The position numbers and the translations under genes are program-made. Source: CAYQCE01 sp964415885 (GTDB lineage: Bacteria; Zixibacteria; MSB-5A5; JAABVY01; JAHJOQ01). From it: 56,942 nt of DNA. Shown piece after piece: positions 39,119-48,384 of this stretch. How positions within the stretch are numbered: position 1 is the first letter of the stretch; each line of letters opens with the position of its first letter. The DNA lies in NCBI GenBank assembly GCA_964415885.1, contig CAYQCE010000020.1, positions 1-56,942 of the forward strand. The letters run 5' to 3'. The notes under the pieces were generated by a model. The model saw nothing but the letters and a program-made list of their open reading frames with translations. It was not told the DNA's origin and did not search any database.

Positions 39119-41578
39119 ATGAGATTTGCATTGATCGCAATAACGCTACTCCTCATGCTCCCGGTTGCGGCTTCGGCCGAGAGTGTGAGCGGCAGGATTG
39201 CAGATGTTAAGGGCGAACCGATCGAGGGGGTCAACATTACGATTGGCGAACGGTCGTTTAAGCCGACGGGCGCGGACGGCCGTTTTGGCATACGAATTGA
39301 CCCCCTCGAGAAAAACCTCGTCACGTTCACACACGTGGGCTACAAGCCGGTCATGAGACGTGTCGAGCCGGGTGAGGACATCGAGGTTGTCATGCAGCGA
39401 TCCGTGTACGAGGCGGAAGGTGTCACGGTGCACGGGAGCCGCATCGGTGCAGGAAACCCCGCCCGACCATACACGACAGTCACGCGCGATGATATCGAGC
39501 GCGACTACACGATGACCGAGTTTCCGCTGCTTCTGGAGGCCACACCGAATCTTTATACCTATGCCGATGCCGGCGGAGGTATGGGATACAGCTATATCAA
39601 GATCCGTGGTTTCGACGACAAGCGCATCTCTGTCTATATCAACGGCATTCCTCTCAATGATCCCGAGGATCATGCCACTTACTTCGTCGACCTTCCGGAT
39701 TTCGCCGCCGAGGTAACCGATGTGCAGATCGAGAGAGGGATCGCGAATTCTCTCTACGGCGACGCGGCATTCGGTGGATCGGTCAACATAGTCTCCGCAG
39801 CTCTCGATAGAGACCGCAAGGTCTCTATCCTCTCAGGGTACGGTAACTTTCTCTCGGATGGTGATAATGCGGGGACGATGCGCAAGCAGGCTCTCGAATT
39901 CTCCTCGGGTCTGATAGACGGCCAGTGGAGTTTTGCAGGCCGGTATTCAAAGCTCTATTCGGATGGCTATCGCAAGGACTCCTGGTATGACGGATGGTCG
40001 TATTTTTTCTCTCTGTCGCGCCTCGATCCAAACATGACGACCACGGTCAATCTGTATGGCGGGCCGATGCGGATGCATCTCGCGTACTATGGGATAGATC
40101 GACAGACGCTTAAAGAGGACCGCAGGTTCAATCCGCTCACTTACGAGAACGAAACCGACAATTTCAATCAGCCGCATTATGAGCTGCACAATACGTATCA
40201 TCTCAGCGACAATGTTTCGCTGACCAATACACTGTACTACATTCACGGACGCGGTTACTACGAGCAGTTGATACCACAGAGCTGGGTCGGGGATTACAAT
40301 CTCTACAACATACCGCATATCCCGGTTACGGATGGCAACGGCGATACAATCCGTACGATAACGAGCGGCGATCTGGCCCGTCAGCAGTGGGTTGTCAAGA
40401 ACCAGTACGGCTACAATCCGAGACTCGACATCGATCACGGCAACGGCAGGCTCTTTCTCGGCGGGTCGTTTTATCTTTTCGACTCGGAGCACTGGGGGCA
40501 GGTTGTGTGGGCCGAGGATGTGAGTTCTGATATCGCATCCCCGCAGCACCGGTACTATGAGTATTTCGGAGACAAATTTTCCGGGTCGCTTTTTGCCGGC
40601 GAGAACTATCAACTGACCGACAGAATCGGTCTGGCCGGCAGGTTCCAGTTGAGATACATCAAATATGAGTTTCGACAGGCTCGCATCGGGGCATTCACTG
40701 GCGAGCATGATTTCGATCTCGACTGGTTTTTCGCATCCCCGCAGGCATCGGTACAGTTCGAGCCGATAGCCGGCCTGACGCTCTCGTCCGGCGTGGCGAT
40801 ATCATCCCGGATACCGTCGGATGTAGCTATCTACGACGCCAACAATCCGTTCGCCATCCCGAAACTCGATGTCGAACCGGAGCGCGTGTACAATTTTGAG
40901 GTTGGTGCGATTTACAAGACGAATATCATAAATGCGGGAATCAATCTCTACTGGATGGAACTCAGCAACGAGATCGTGCCGTCCGGCAGTGTCGATGACG
41001 ATGGTCTGCAGATTACGGTCAATGCCGACCGATCGGTACACCGCGGGATTGAATTGTCTGCGGGGTATCAGCCGGTGCGAGGGCTCGAGCTGAACGGTAA
41101 TCTGTCGCTGACTTATGACCGATTGAAGGAATTTGCCGTTACGCAGCCGTTGTATGACAATCCGGAGGGCGGAAACCGGGTCGGAACAGTCGTTGTTGAT
41201 TACTCAGACAACCCGATAGCCGGCTTCCCGGAATATCTCGGCAACGTGATAGCGGACTACAAATTCGATCGTTTCCGCCTGACAGGAAGAGGGCGATTCG
41301 TGGGCCGTCAGTACATCGAGAACTCCGGTAATGAACGAGTCTCGATCGATCCGTGGATGACATTCTCTGCTTCTTTATCGGCGGTAATCGGGAATCCGGC
41401 TGGAATCGGACGAATCCTGCTGTCCGGCAGATTGGACAATATCTTCGACGAGGAATACCTTTCAGCCGGGTACACGGAAACGTACTACTATCGTGACGCC
41501 GGGACCTCCATGACAGGCTATTACATTCCGGCGGCGGAGCGTTCCTTCTACGTCGAGCTCAAACTTGAAGTCGAGTAA
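39119..41578 (+). CDS. TonB-dependent outer-membrane receptor, probably for thiamine
   Basis: An 819-residue receptor. A signal peptide (MRFALIAITLLLMLPVAASAES) is followed by a CarboxypepD_reg-like domain (SGRIADVKGEPIEGVNI...). The plug has IKIRGFDDKRISVYINGIPLNDPEDH and GIANSLYGDAAFGGSVNIVS. A 22-strand barrel ends in SFYVELKLEVE. Substrate: the TPP riboswitch directly upstream indicates thiamine or a thiamine precursor; this is inference from regulation, in line with thiamine-linked receptors described in Bacteroidetes. It is followed 3 bases later by a sodium symporter, likely the inner-membrane partner. Confidence 0.9.
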   Translation: MRFALIAITLLLMLPVAASAESVSGRIADVKGEPIEGVNITIGERSFKPTGADGRFGIRIDPLEKNLVTFTHVGYKPVMRRVEPGEDIEVVMQRSVYEAEGVTVHGSRIGAGNPARPYTTVTRDDIERDYTMTEFPLLLEATPNLYTYADAGGGMGYSYIKIRGFDDKRISVYINGIPLNDPEDHATYFVDLPDFAAEVTDVQIERGIANSLYGDAAFGGSVNIVSAALDRDRKVSILSGYGNFLSDGDNAGTMRKQALEFSSGLIDGQWSFAGRYSKLYSDGYRKDSWYDGWSYFFSLSRLDPNMTTTVNLYGGPMRMHLAYYGIDRQTLKEDRRFNPLTYENETDNFNQPHYELHNTYHLSDNVSLTNTLYYIHGRGYYEQLIPQSWVGDYNLYNIPHIPVTDGNGDTIRTITSGDLARQQWVVKNQYGYNPRLDIDHGNGRLFLGGSFYLFDSEHWGQVVWAEDVSSDIASPQHRYYEYFGDKFSGSLFAGENYQLTDRIGLAGRFQLRYIKYEFRQARIGAFTGEHDFDLDWFFASPQASVQFEPIAGLTLSSGVAISSRIPSDVAIYDANNPFAIPKLDVEPERVYNFEVGAIYKTNIINAGINLYWMELSNEIVPSGSVDDDGLQITVNADRSVHRGIELSAGYQPVRGLELNGNLSLTYDRLKEFAVTQPLYDNPEGGNRVGTVVVDYSDNPIAGFPEYLGNVIADYKFDRFRLTGRGRFVGRQYIENSGNERVSIDPWMTFSASLSAVIGNPAGIGRILLSGRLDNIFDEEYLSAGYTETYYYRDAGTSMTGYYIPAAERSFYVELKLEVE

Positions 41579-41581
41579 ACG

Positions 41582-42997
41582 TTGGCGCCAATCGATTATG
41601 CAATAGTACTCGGTTACCTGACCTTTCTGATCATCGCCGGGCTTCTCAAGCGGTCCGGCGGTGATGCATCCGCCGAGTCTTTCATAGTAGGCGGCCGCAG
41701 ATTGACGCTACCAGCGTTTGTAGCTTCGCTTGTCTCCACATGGTATGGCGGGATACTGGGTGTCGGTGAGTATTCATACCTGCACGGCCTCTCGAACTGG
41801 CTCGTATTCGGGGTGCCGTACTACATAGCCGCGCTGGTTTTCGCATTGTTCATCGCCGAACGCGCGAGAAAGTCTCAGGTCCTCACTATCCCGGATCAAT
41901 TGCACGCCACATACGGCCGTCCAGCGGCGTCGGTCGGATCAATCATCCTGTTCCTCCTGACAGTACCCGCCGCGTACGTTCTTATGATCGGGGCGCTATT
42001 GCAGGTCGTATTCGGAATGCCGCTATGGGTGGGGATAGTCGTTGGGACGCTATTCTCGCTGTTCTACGTTCATTTCGGCGGGTTCAACTCCGTAGTCCGG
42101 ACCGATCTTCTGCAGTTTGGGCTGATGTTCGTGGGGTTTGGAGTAATCCTCGCCACAGCCTATGCGGGATACGGCGGGCTCGATTTTCTCGAAAGCAGCC
42201 TCCCGGATTCACATTTCACATGGCATGGCTCGAACAGCGGCTGGTATATCGCGGTCTGGTATGTCATAGCTCTGCAGACTCTCATTGAGCCGACGTTCTA
42301 TCAGCGCTGCTATGCTGTACGCAAAGTGTCCGATGCGCGAAAGGGAATCCTGCTTTCAGTGCTGTTCTGGCTGGTCTTCGATGCTATGACGACCACAACC
42401 GGCCTGTATGCGCGGGCGATTCTGCCCGATTTGAGCAATCCGGTACTGTCGTATCCGGCGCTTGCAGAAATGATCCTCCCGGCCGGTCTGCTCGGTCTGT
42501 TCGTGACAGCCCTGATAGCCACGGTGATGTCGACGATTGACAGCTATACGTTCGTGTCGGCATCGACTTTCGGACGCGACATTGCCTGGCGCATGTTTGG
42601 TGTCCCAGAGCGGAGAATAACCCGCTACACTCGCATCGGTTTATTGCTGTCTGCGTTTCTCGCTGTATTGATAGCTCTCTTTGTCGAGTCGGTGATAGAT
42701 ATCTGGCATCATTTTGGTTCAGTCTCAACTCCTGCACTTCTTGTTCCCCTCCTGACTGCGTATCTCGGGAGACGCCGAGTGTCACCGCGCCTGACATTCG
42801 TCTCCATGCTGCTATCCGGCGGCATATCGCTCATGTGGCTGGTTTCATGTTACATATCTGCGGACTCGAGCTACTGGCTCGGAATCGAGCCCATATTTCC
42901 GGGATTGATTGTTAGCATACTCTTCTTCTTGCTCTTCGCGAGAGAACAGTGGAGCGGTTCGGACAACGCGAATTCGGTTGTTCCATCCGCAGACTGA
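41582..42997 (+). CDS. Sodium:solute symporter (SLC5 family), probable thiamine or precursor permease
   Basis: A 471-residue inner-membrane transporter of the SSS family with 12-13 helices. Family marks are FIVGGRRLTLPAFVASLVSTWYGG, GVPYYIAALVFALFIAERAR and STIDSYTFVSASTFGRDIAWR (the S-x-x-D-S motif near residue 320). The start is TTG at 41582, three bases after the receptor stop. It is in the TPP-riboswitch operon, so the substrate is inferred to be thiamine, thiamine phosphate or HMP. SSS-type thiamine-linked permeases (thiV-like) have been proposed in other bacteria. Confidence 0.85.
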   Translation: MAPIDYAIVLGYLTFLIIAGLLKRSGGDASAESFIVGGRRLTLPAFVASLVSTWYGGILGVGEYSYLHGLSNWLVFGVPYYIAALVFALFIAERARKSQVLTIPDQLHATYGRPAASVGSIILFLLTVPAAYVLMIGALLQVVFGMPLWVGIVVGTLFSLFYVHFGGFNSVVRTDLLQFGLMFVGFGVILATAYAGYGGLDFLESSLPDSHFTWHGSNSGWYIAVWYVIALQTLIEPTFYQRCYAVRKVSDARKGILLSVLFWLVFDAMTTTTGLYARAILPDLSNPVLSYPALAEMILPAGLLGLFVTALIATVMSTIDSYTFVSASTFGRDIAWRMFGVPERRITRYTRIGLLLSAFLAVLIALFVESVIDIWHHFGSVSTPALLVPLLTAYLGRRRVSPRLTFVSMLLSGGISLMWLVSCYISADSSYWLGIEPIFPGLIVSILFFLLFAREQWSGSDNANSVVPSAD

Positions 42998-43031
42998 TCC
43001 GAACATGCAGCACATGCAACACTGAAACTTG

Positions 43032-43060
43032 TTGACAGAAACGGTATGGTAGGATAGCTT
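43032..43060 (+). promoter_or_regulatory. Strong sigma-70-type promoter for trkA-trkH
   Basis: A perfect TTGACA at 43032-43037, 17-base spacer and TAGCTT at 43055-43060. Predicted start near 43067; GGGAGGA follows at 43077-43083. Confidence 0.65.
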
Positions 43061-43087
43061 TTTCTGAAGTCGATACGGGAGGATGCG

Positions 43088-44437
43088 CTGAACATAATAG
43101 TCATCGGAATGGGTGAGGTCGGCAAACATATTGCCGGTTTTCTCGCATCAGAAGACCACAATGTGACGATAATCGATTCGAATCCGCATGCGCTGTCAGG
43201 CGCCGAGGAGCGGATGGATGTCCTCGCGCTCGTTGGCCAGGGTGGCAGCCTGAAGAGTTTGAAGGCTGCTGAGGCGGAGAAGGCGGATCTTGTGATAGCC
43301 GTCACCGATGATGACGAGACTAACCTTCTTGCAGCATATGGCGCCAAGAGCCTCGGTGCGAAGAAATCTATCGCCAGGGTATCATCCCGGGATTATCTCG
43401 ATGGTGAATCCGGAATATATCACAACCTGATGGGTGTCGATCTTGTAATCTGTCCGCAGATACTGTCGGCAATCGAGATAGTAAAGCTGGTCAAGTCGCT
43501 CGGTGCGGTAATGGTCGAGAATTTCGCCGATAACCGTGTAGAACTGATTCAACTCAAGCTCAACGAACAGCTAAAGGTCGTAGGCAGGAAGCTGAAAGAC
43601 ATCGACATGCCGCCGAATACGATCATTGCCGGCATCTCTCGTGATGAACGCCTGATCATTCCGTCCGGAGAGGATGAGTTGCTTCTGAATGATGAAGTTC
43701 TCATCGTTGGGAAAATCGAGGCGATCCCGGACGCCGAGAATCTATTCGGTAAGAAGCAGAGAGGCAGGGCCAGATCCGCGATTATCGTCGGAGGCGGTGA
43801 GATCGGGCTATCCGTTGCACAATTCCTGAAAGGCGAACAGCTCGAGATCACTCTCATCGAGAAGGACCCGGAGCGGTGCAGGTTTCTCTCCGAGAACCTT
43901 GATAATGTGCTGATTATCAAAGGCGACGGCACCGATGTTAACCTTCTTGAGGAGGTTGGAGTCGAACACTGTGATGTCTTCGTTTCGGTCGTTTCCGAAG
44001 GGGAAGAGATAAACCTCTTGACTGGCTTGCTTGCCAAGCAGATGGGTGCGTCGAAGAGCGTGGTGCTCGCAAACAAACCGGACTACAAGGATCTGTATGA
44101 GAAGATCGGTATCGACGCAGTGATTTCGCCCCGACTGGTAGCGGCGAATCATATTATGAAATTCGTTCGCGCAGGCACTGTGCTTTCGAGCACGATCATA
44201 GAGGAGGGGGCCGGCGAAATTCTCGAGATCGTAGCTCCTCCGACAGCGAGAATCGTGAAAAAGCCGTTGAAGGAGCTGAATATACCCAAGGGAGCGATTA
44301 TCGCGTCCGTCGCCGGTCCGGACGGAGTAATGATTCCGCACGGAGACGATACAATCGAGCCCAATTCGACCGTCATCGTGTTCACAACACCCGACGCCCG
44401 CAAGCGGGTGGAGAAGCTCTTCAAACTTAGAAAGTAA
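43088..44437 (+). CDS. trkA: Trk potassium uptake regulatory subunit
   Basis: The cytosolic regulator of Trk/Ktr potassium channels. Two RCK units are present, each with a Rossmann nucleotide-binding motif (GMGEVGKHIAGFL and GGGEIGLSVAQFL) and a TrkA_C domain. The protein has about 450 residues. The start is inferred to be CTG at 43088, reading MNIIVIGMGEVG, with GGGAGGA 4 bases upstream. The ATG at 43109 would cut into the first beta-strand (IIVIG) of the Rossmann fold. trkH follows after 1 base. Confidence 0.93.
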   Translation: MNIIVIGMGEVGKHIAGFLASEDHNVTIIDSNPHALSGAEERMDVLALVGQGGSLKSLKAAEAEKADLVIAVTDDDETNLLAAYGAKSLGAKKSIARVSSRDYLDGESGIYHNLMGVDLVICPQILSAIEIVKLVKSLGAVMVENFADNRVELIQLKLNEQLKVVGRKLKDIDMPPNTIIAGISRDERLIIPSGEDELLLNDEVLIVGKIEAIPDAENLFGKKQRGRARSAIIVGGGEIGLSVAQFLKGEQLEITLIEKDPERCRFLSENLDNVLIIKGDGTDVNLLEEVGVEHCDVFVSVVSEGEEINLLTGLLAKQMGASKSVVLANKPDYKDLYEKIGIDAVISPRLVAANHIMKFVRAGTVLSSTIIEEGAGEILEIVAPPTARIVKKPLKELNIPKGAIIASVAGPDGVMIPHGDDTIEPNSTVIVFTTPDARKRVEKLFKLRK

Positions 44438-44438
44438 G

Positions 44439-45884
44439 ATGAATTACAAGACACTCGCAAAGCTGCTTGGCATGCTTCTCGTGGGAATGTCGGCTTTTAT
44501 GGCGACATCCATCATCTTTGCGGTCGTATTCGACGGTACGCGGAGCATTGTGACTTTCGTTATCTCGACTCTGTTGACAGCTATCGCCGGTGGATTCATG
44601 TACTGGAAGGGGCGGGATCAGGAAGGCGCAATCCATGCACGTGAGGCAGTTGCGGTTGTGACTATTGGATGGCTCGCGGTGTCGATCTTCGGAGGTGTGC
44701 CTTATCTGATAGAAGGTACGTTCACCAATCCCGCCGATGCCTTCTTTGAATCGGCTTCGGGTTTCACGACAACCGGATCCTCCGTGATGACCGATATCGA
44801 AGGAAATTCCGCTTCGATTCTGTACTGGCGGTCGCTCAGTCAGTGGCTCGGTGGCATGGGCATAATTGTGCTCTTCATCGCAATCTTTCCACAACTCGGC
44901 GTCGGAGCGAGACACCTGTTCAAGTCCGAGGTGCCTGGACCGATTACCGAAGGCCTGAAGCCGAAACTCAAGCAGACTTCCTCGACACTCTGGAAGATAT
45001 ATATCGGGATTACCGCTGCTCTGACCGGAGCACTGGTGATAGCGGGGATGGGGTTCTTCGATGCCCTGTGCCACGCGCTAACCTGCATGGCAACGGGCGG
45101 ATTTTCGACAAAGAACGCCTCTATTGCGCACTGGGACAGCCCGGCGATTCATATCATCTTCACAGTCTTCATGTTCTTGGCCGGCATCAACTTCGGTCTC
45201 TACTACATCCTCACCAGGGGCCGAATAAAGACCTTCTTTGCCAACGCTGAATTCAAAGTCTATATTGCAGTGAATGTCGTATCTTTGATAGTCATCGGAA
45301 TTGCGATCCTCGGCAGGCACCCGGAGATTCACAATGCCCTGCAGTATTCCGCGTTCCAGACTATCTCGGTATCGACCACGACTGGTTTTGCGACGGACAA
45401 TTTCGATCTGTATCCCTCGTTTGCCAAATTTCTGATGGTATTCCTGATGTTCGTCGGAGGGATGGCCGGATCGACAGCCGGCGGTATGAAGGTATCGCGT
45501 CTGATAATCCTCGCCAAGGCGGGATATCACGAGATGTACAAGGCCTTTCATCCGCATGCGGTGTTCAGCGTCAAGGTCGGCGACCAGGTTATCGATGACT
45601 CGGTGATACGATCCGTACTTGTCTTCTTCGGTATATTCATAGCCTCGTTCGTAGTCGGGACGCTGGTCATTGCGGCATTCGGCTATGACATGGCGACCTC
45701 GGCGACATCTGTGGTTGCGACACTCGCGAACATCGGTCCCGGTTTGTCACTCGTCGGTGCAGTCGAGAACTATGCGTTCTTTCCATCGGTGGCGAAGGTC
45801 TTCTTATCGTTACTTATGGTAGTTGGTCGTCTGGAGTTGTTCACAGTTCTCGTGCTGCTGATACCGGATTTCTGGAAGCGATAA
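44439..45884 (+). CDS. trkH: Trk/Ktr potassium transporter membrane subunit
   Basis: A 481-residue potassium uptake channel with four M1-P-M2 repeats. The selectivity filters show the expected GF pattern: SASGFTTTGSSV, MATGGFSTKNAS, STTTGFATDNFD and VATLANIGPGLS. It ends with LFTVLVLLIPDFWKR. It is coupled to trkA (one base between them). Members of this family work with TrkA. Together with the next gene this suggests an osmoadaptation locus. Confidence 0.95.
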   Translation: MNYKTLAKLLGMLLVGMSAFMATSIIFAVVFDGTRSIVTFVISTLLTAIAGGFMYWKGRDQEGAIHAREAVAVVTIGWLAVSIFGGVPYLIEGTFTNPADAFFESASGFTTTGSSVMTDIEGNSASILYWRSLSQWLGGMGIIVLFIAIFPQLGVGARHLFKSEVPGPITEGLKPKLKQTSSTLWKIYIGITAALTGALVIAGMGFFDALCHALTCMATGGFSTKNASIAHWDSPAIHIIFTVFMFLAGINFGLYYILTRGRIKTFFANAEFKVYIAVNVVSLIVIGIAILGRHPEIHNALQYSAFQTISVSTTTGFATDNFDLYPSFAKFLMVFLMFVGGMAGSTAGGMKVSRLIILAKAGYHEMYKAFHPHAVFSVKVGDQVIDDSVIRSVLVFFGIFIASFVVGTLVIAAFGYDMATSATSVVATLANIGPGLSLVGAVENYAFFPSVAKVFLSLLMVVGRLELFTVLVLLIPDFWKR

Positions 45885-46285
45885 GCCTGTCGAGGCTGTT
45901 TCAAAGAAGGCGTTCTCTCAGTCGTTGTGTTATACCCGCGACAGGAGGCAGCCCGGCATGTGAATTGACACGGATAACACTTTGTCAGTTGTAGTCTTAC
46001 TCAGACAACCTCCAGTTCATGCTTCCGCTGATTGCGGAAGAAGGGACTGACGGAACTGCGCCCTGAGGCTTCGGAGGGAACCTTCATCGTGCAGACATCT
46101 GTACTATCAACATCGCCCGATCCGTCCTCATAATTTCCTAACATTAGAGACTCGCGTGCCGACAAAGTGTATGTGGACGTGTTTTTCCAAATTGATTGAA
46201 CACTAACCAGCGAATTGCTGTTTAACAGTTTACGACAGACGACATGGAACATGCGGCCGGATATAAACATGGGAGTAGGACTTCA
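45885..46285. other. Gene-free stretch between trkH and the glycosyltransferase
   Basis: No supported gene. A leftward frame at 46001-46270 lacks a ribosome site and does not resemble a known protein. A short inverted repeat TTGACA...TGTCA lies near 45965-45988. No terminator with a T-tract was found after trkH. Confidence 0.35.
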
Positions 46286-47548
46286 ATGAAGGTATTCAAG
46301 AAGTACCCGACCGCGCTTCGTCCCGATATCCTCAAGTGGATTGATGAACTCAAGAACTGCGATGTGCTGGTTGGTATTCCGACTTGGAATTGCGAAGACA
46401 GTATTGCCCACGTTGTACGCACCGCCGGAGAGGCGGCTGAAGAGCACTTCAAGGACTGCAAGTGCGCCGTAGTCGTATCTGATGGTGGATCTCTCGATGA
46501 TACCCGTGAACATGCTCAGGCAGTCGAGATGCCGAATGGTGTCGAGCGAAAGGTATTCATATATCGAGGCATTCCCGGCAAGGGGACCTCGCTACGAGCC
46601 ATCTTCGAGACAGCCAAGCTTCTGCGCGTGAAGTCGTGCGTCGTAGTCGACGCCGATCTTCGCAGTATCACACCCGAATGGATCAAGCTGCTCGGGAATC
46701 CTATTCTCGAGAACAAGGTCGACTATGTGGCTCCAAACTACGTGCGTCATAAGTTTGACGGTACAATCACCAACCACATTGTTTATCCTCTGACTCGCGC
46801 ACTCTATGGGAAGCGAATTCGACAGCCGATCGGAGGTGATTTCGGCCTGTCCGGAGATCTTGCCGCGTTTTACATCGGTGAGGATGTCTGGGATACGGAC
46901 GTCGCCCGATTCGGTATTGATATTTGGATGACTACCTCGGCCATTTGCGAGGGATACAAGACGGGCGAAGTAAATCTCGGAGTCAAGATTCATGATGCCA
47001 AGGATCCCGCTTCAGACCTGCCTCCAATGTTCAATCAGGTGGTTTCGACACTGTTCTTCCTCATGGGCAAGTATGAACAGACGTGGATGAAAACCGATGG
47101 CTCGGAGGAGAACCCCGAGCTCGGCAGCGTAGATAATTACAATCGTCCGGAGGCGGTCCCGGTAACGAAATCCAAGCTTATAGCTGAATTCTGTGATGGT
47201 GTTGAGCATTTTCAGGGCCTGTACAGGACCGTCTTGCAGCATGAGAACTACTCTGAGTTGAAGCGACTAGCGGAGGCTGCTAAAGAGAGTGGCAAAGTTG
47301 AGATGTCGCACGAATGGTGGGCAAGCGTACTGTTTGATTTCGCCTTCACCTATCAGACCTGGAACCGCAATCGCAGACGTCTGGTCGGAATAATGACACC
47401 GCTCTACTTCGGCAGAGTGGCCGGTTACACCGGCGAGGTTGATAATCTCGAATCCGAGGATGCGGAGCATATCATAAATGCTCAGGCTGAGGTGTTCGAG
47501 CAGAAGAAGGGCTATCTTCGTAACAGATTCACAGAGTGGCTGGACTAA
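46286..47548 (+). CDS. GT-A glycosyltransferase, glucosylglycerate/GpgS-like
   Basis: A 420-residue cytosolic glycosyltransferase. The GT-A fold shows VLVGIPTWNCEDSI (nucleotide site), VVSDGGSLDDT, GIPGKGTSLRAIFE, the metal motif DADLRS and a QPIGGDFGLSGDLA acceptor loop. Its pattern is like GT81/GT2 glucosyl-3-phosphoglycerate synthase and glucosylglycerate synthase, which make compatible solutes from NDP-glucose. The start at 46286 is preferred over 46244 because of AGGA 6 bases upstream. Position next to trkA-trkH supports a salt-stress role. Donor and acceptor are not certain. Confidence 0.75.
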   Translation: MKVFKKYPTALRPDILKWIDELKNCDVLVGIPTWNCEDSIAHVVRTAGEAAEEHFKDCKCAVVVSDGGSLDDTREHAQAVEMPNGVERKVFIYRGIPGKGTSLRAIFETAKLLRVKSCVVVDADLRSITPEWIKLLGNPILENKVDYVAPNYVRHKFDGTITNHIVYPLTRALYGKRIRQPIGGDFGLSGDLAAFYIGEDVWDTDVARFGIDIWMTTSAICEGYKTGEVNLGVKIHDAKDPASDLPPMFNQVVSTLFFLMGKYEQTWMKTDGSEENPELGSVDNYNRPEAVPVTKSKLIAEFCDGVEHFQGLYRTVLQHENYSELKRLAEAAKESGKVEMSHEWWASVLFDFAFTYQTWNRNRRRLVGIMTPLYFGRVAGYTGEVDNLESEDAEHIINAQAEVFEQKKGYLRNRFTEWLD

Positions 47549-47598
47549 GAACCGCCCGGCTTTTGACTTTGGCCGACAGCATTTGCTGTACGGTTCTT
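47547..47598. other. Hairpin between convergent genes
   Basis: AAGAACCG / CGGTTCTT outer stem and ACAGC/GCTGT inner stem (47576-47589). It overlaps the stop of the glycosyltransferase gene. T-tracts are weak, so terminator function is a guess. Confidence 0.4.
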
Positions 47599-47629
47599 CT
47601 TTGCACGCTGCTTCGGAGTCAGACCCGTA

Positions 47630-48373
47630 CTAACTCGCGACCAAAACGAGATTACTCGACTCAGTGGCGATGTACTCGTTAAATCCCAGATCGCCATACA
47701 GGTCCACATTAGTGAAACCGGTTTTGCGGATCAAGCCATACAGCTCGTCGGCTGTCCAGGGCCTGAGTGTGGTTTGAAGAAGGCGGTTTTTAGGTGATGT
47801 GTCCGTCCAGTCGATCTCGAGTATGTTGAAACGCACAAGACCATCGAGAAAGTCGTAGAATCGAATGTACTCGACGTCATCCACCCTGTGAATGCCCACT
47901 ATTCTATCCCTGCGCTCGAGAACCCGGTCGTAGTTGAGAAGCTGAGCTAAAATCGTACCGCCATCACGGATGCTCTTGCGGAATGCTCTGAGAACGCGCT
48001 CCATCTCATCCGAATCGAGAATGTGGGGAAGAGAATTCCCCAGGCAGAGCAGAGCATCGACGGGTTCATCGAGTACATCCGATGTTTGCGAGAAATCCGC
48101 CTGATAGAAGGCGACATTGGCGCCCCGCTCCGTCGCATGCCTGCGCGCGGCGGAGATCATCCTTGCCGAGAGATCGATTCCAATTGTCTCCACGCCCTCT
48201 TCAGCGAGCAGAATGGAGTGCAGACCCGAGCCACATCCGGCATCGAGAGCACTGCCGATATCGAATCGATCGATTATGCGCCTTATGGTAGGCTTGTCTC
48301 GCTCGAGACGGTCCTCGAAGCGAGTCATTCGTTCGTAACTATCCGATAGCTTATCGTAAAAAACGTCCGACAT
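47630..48373 (-). CDS. Class I SAM-dependent methyltransferase
   Basis: A 247-residue methyltransferase. SAM motif I is SALDAGCGSGLHSILLAEEG, followed by IGIDLSARMISAARRHA, the post-motif VDALLCLGNSLPHI and DGGTILAQLLNYDRV. Substrate not evident; it resembles small-molecule methyltransferases of the UbiE/TehB type. It begins a dozen bases after the stop of the DUF1858/DUF2249 gene; a TTG at 48382 could serve as an alternative start. It is probably the last gene of the Fe-S/hemerythrin operon. The C-terminal part is beta-rich. Confidence 0.8.
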   Translation of the reverse strand: MSDVFYDKLSDSYERMTRFEDRLERDKPTIRRIIDRFDIGSALDAGCGSGLHSILLAEEGVETIGIDLSARMISAARRHATERGANVAFYQADFSQTSDVLDEPVDALLCLGNSLPHILDSDEMERVLRAFRKSIRDGGTILAQLLNYDRVLERRDRIVGIHRVDDVEYIRFYDFLDGLVRFNILEIDWTDTSPKNRLLQTTLRPWTADELYGLIRKTGFTNVDLYGDLGFNEYIATESSNLVLVAS

Positions 48374-48384
48374 TCGACGCAACC

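Noticed and set aside
46001..46270. An 89-codon leftward frame between trkH and the glycosyltransferase
   Set aside because: No ribosome-binding site, no recognisable family; composition does not favour coding. It would need conservation to be revived.
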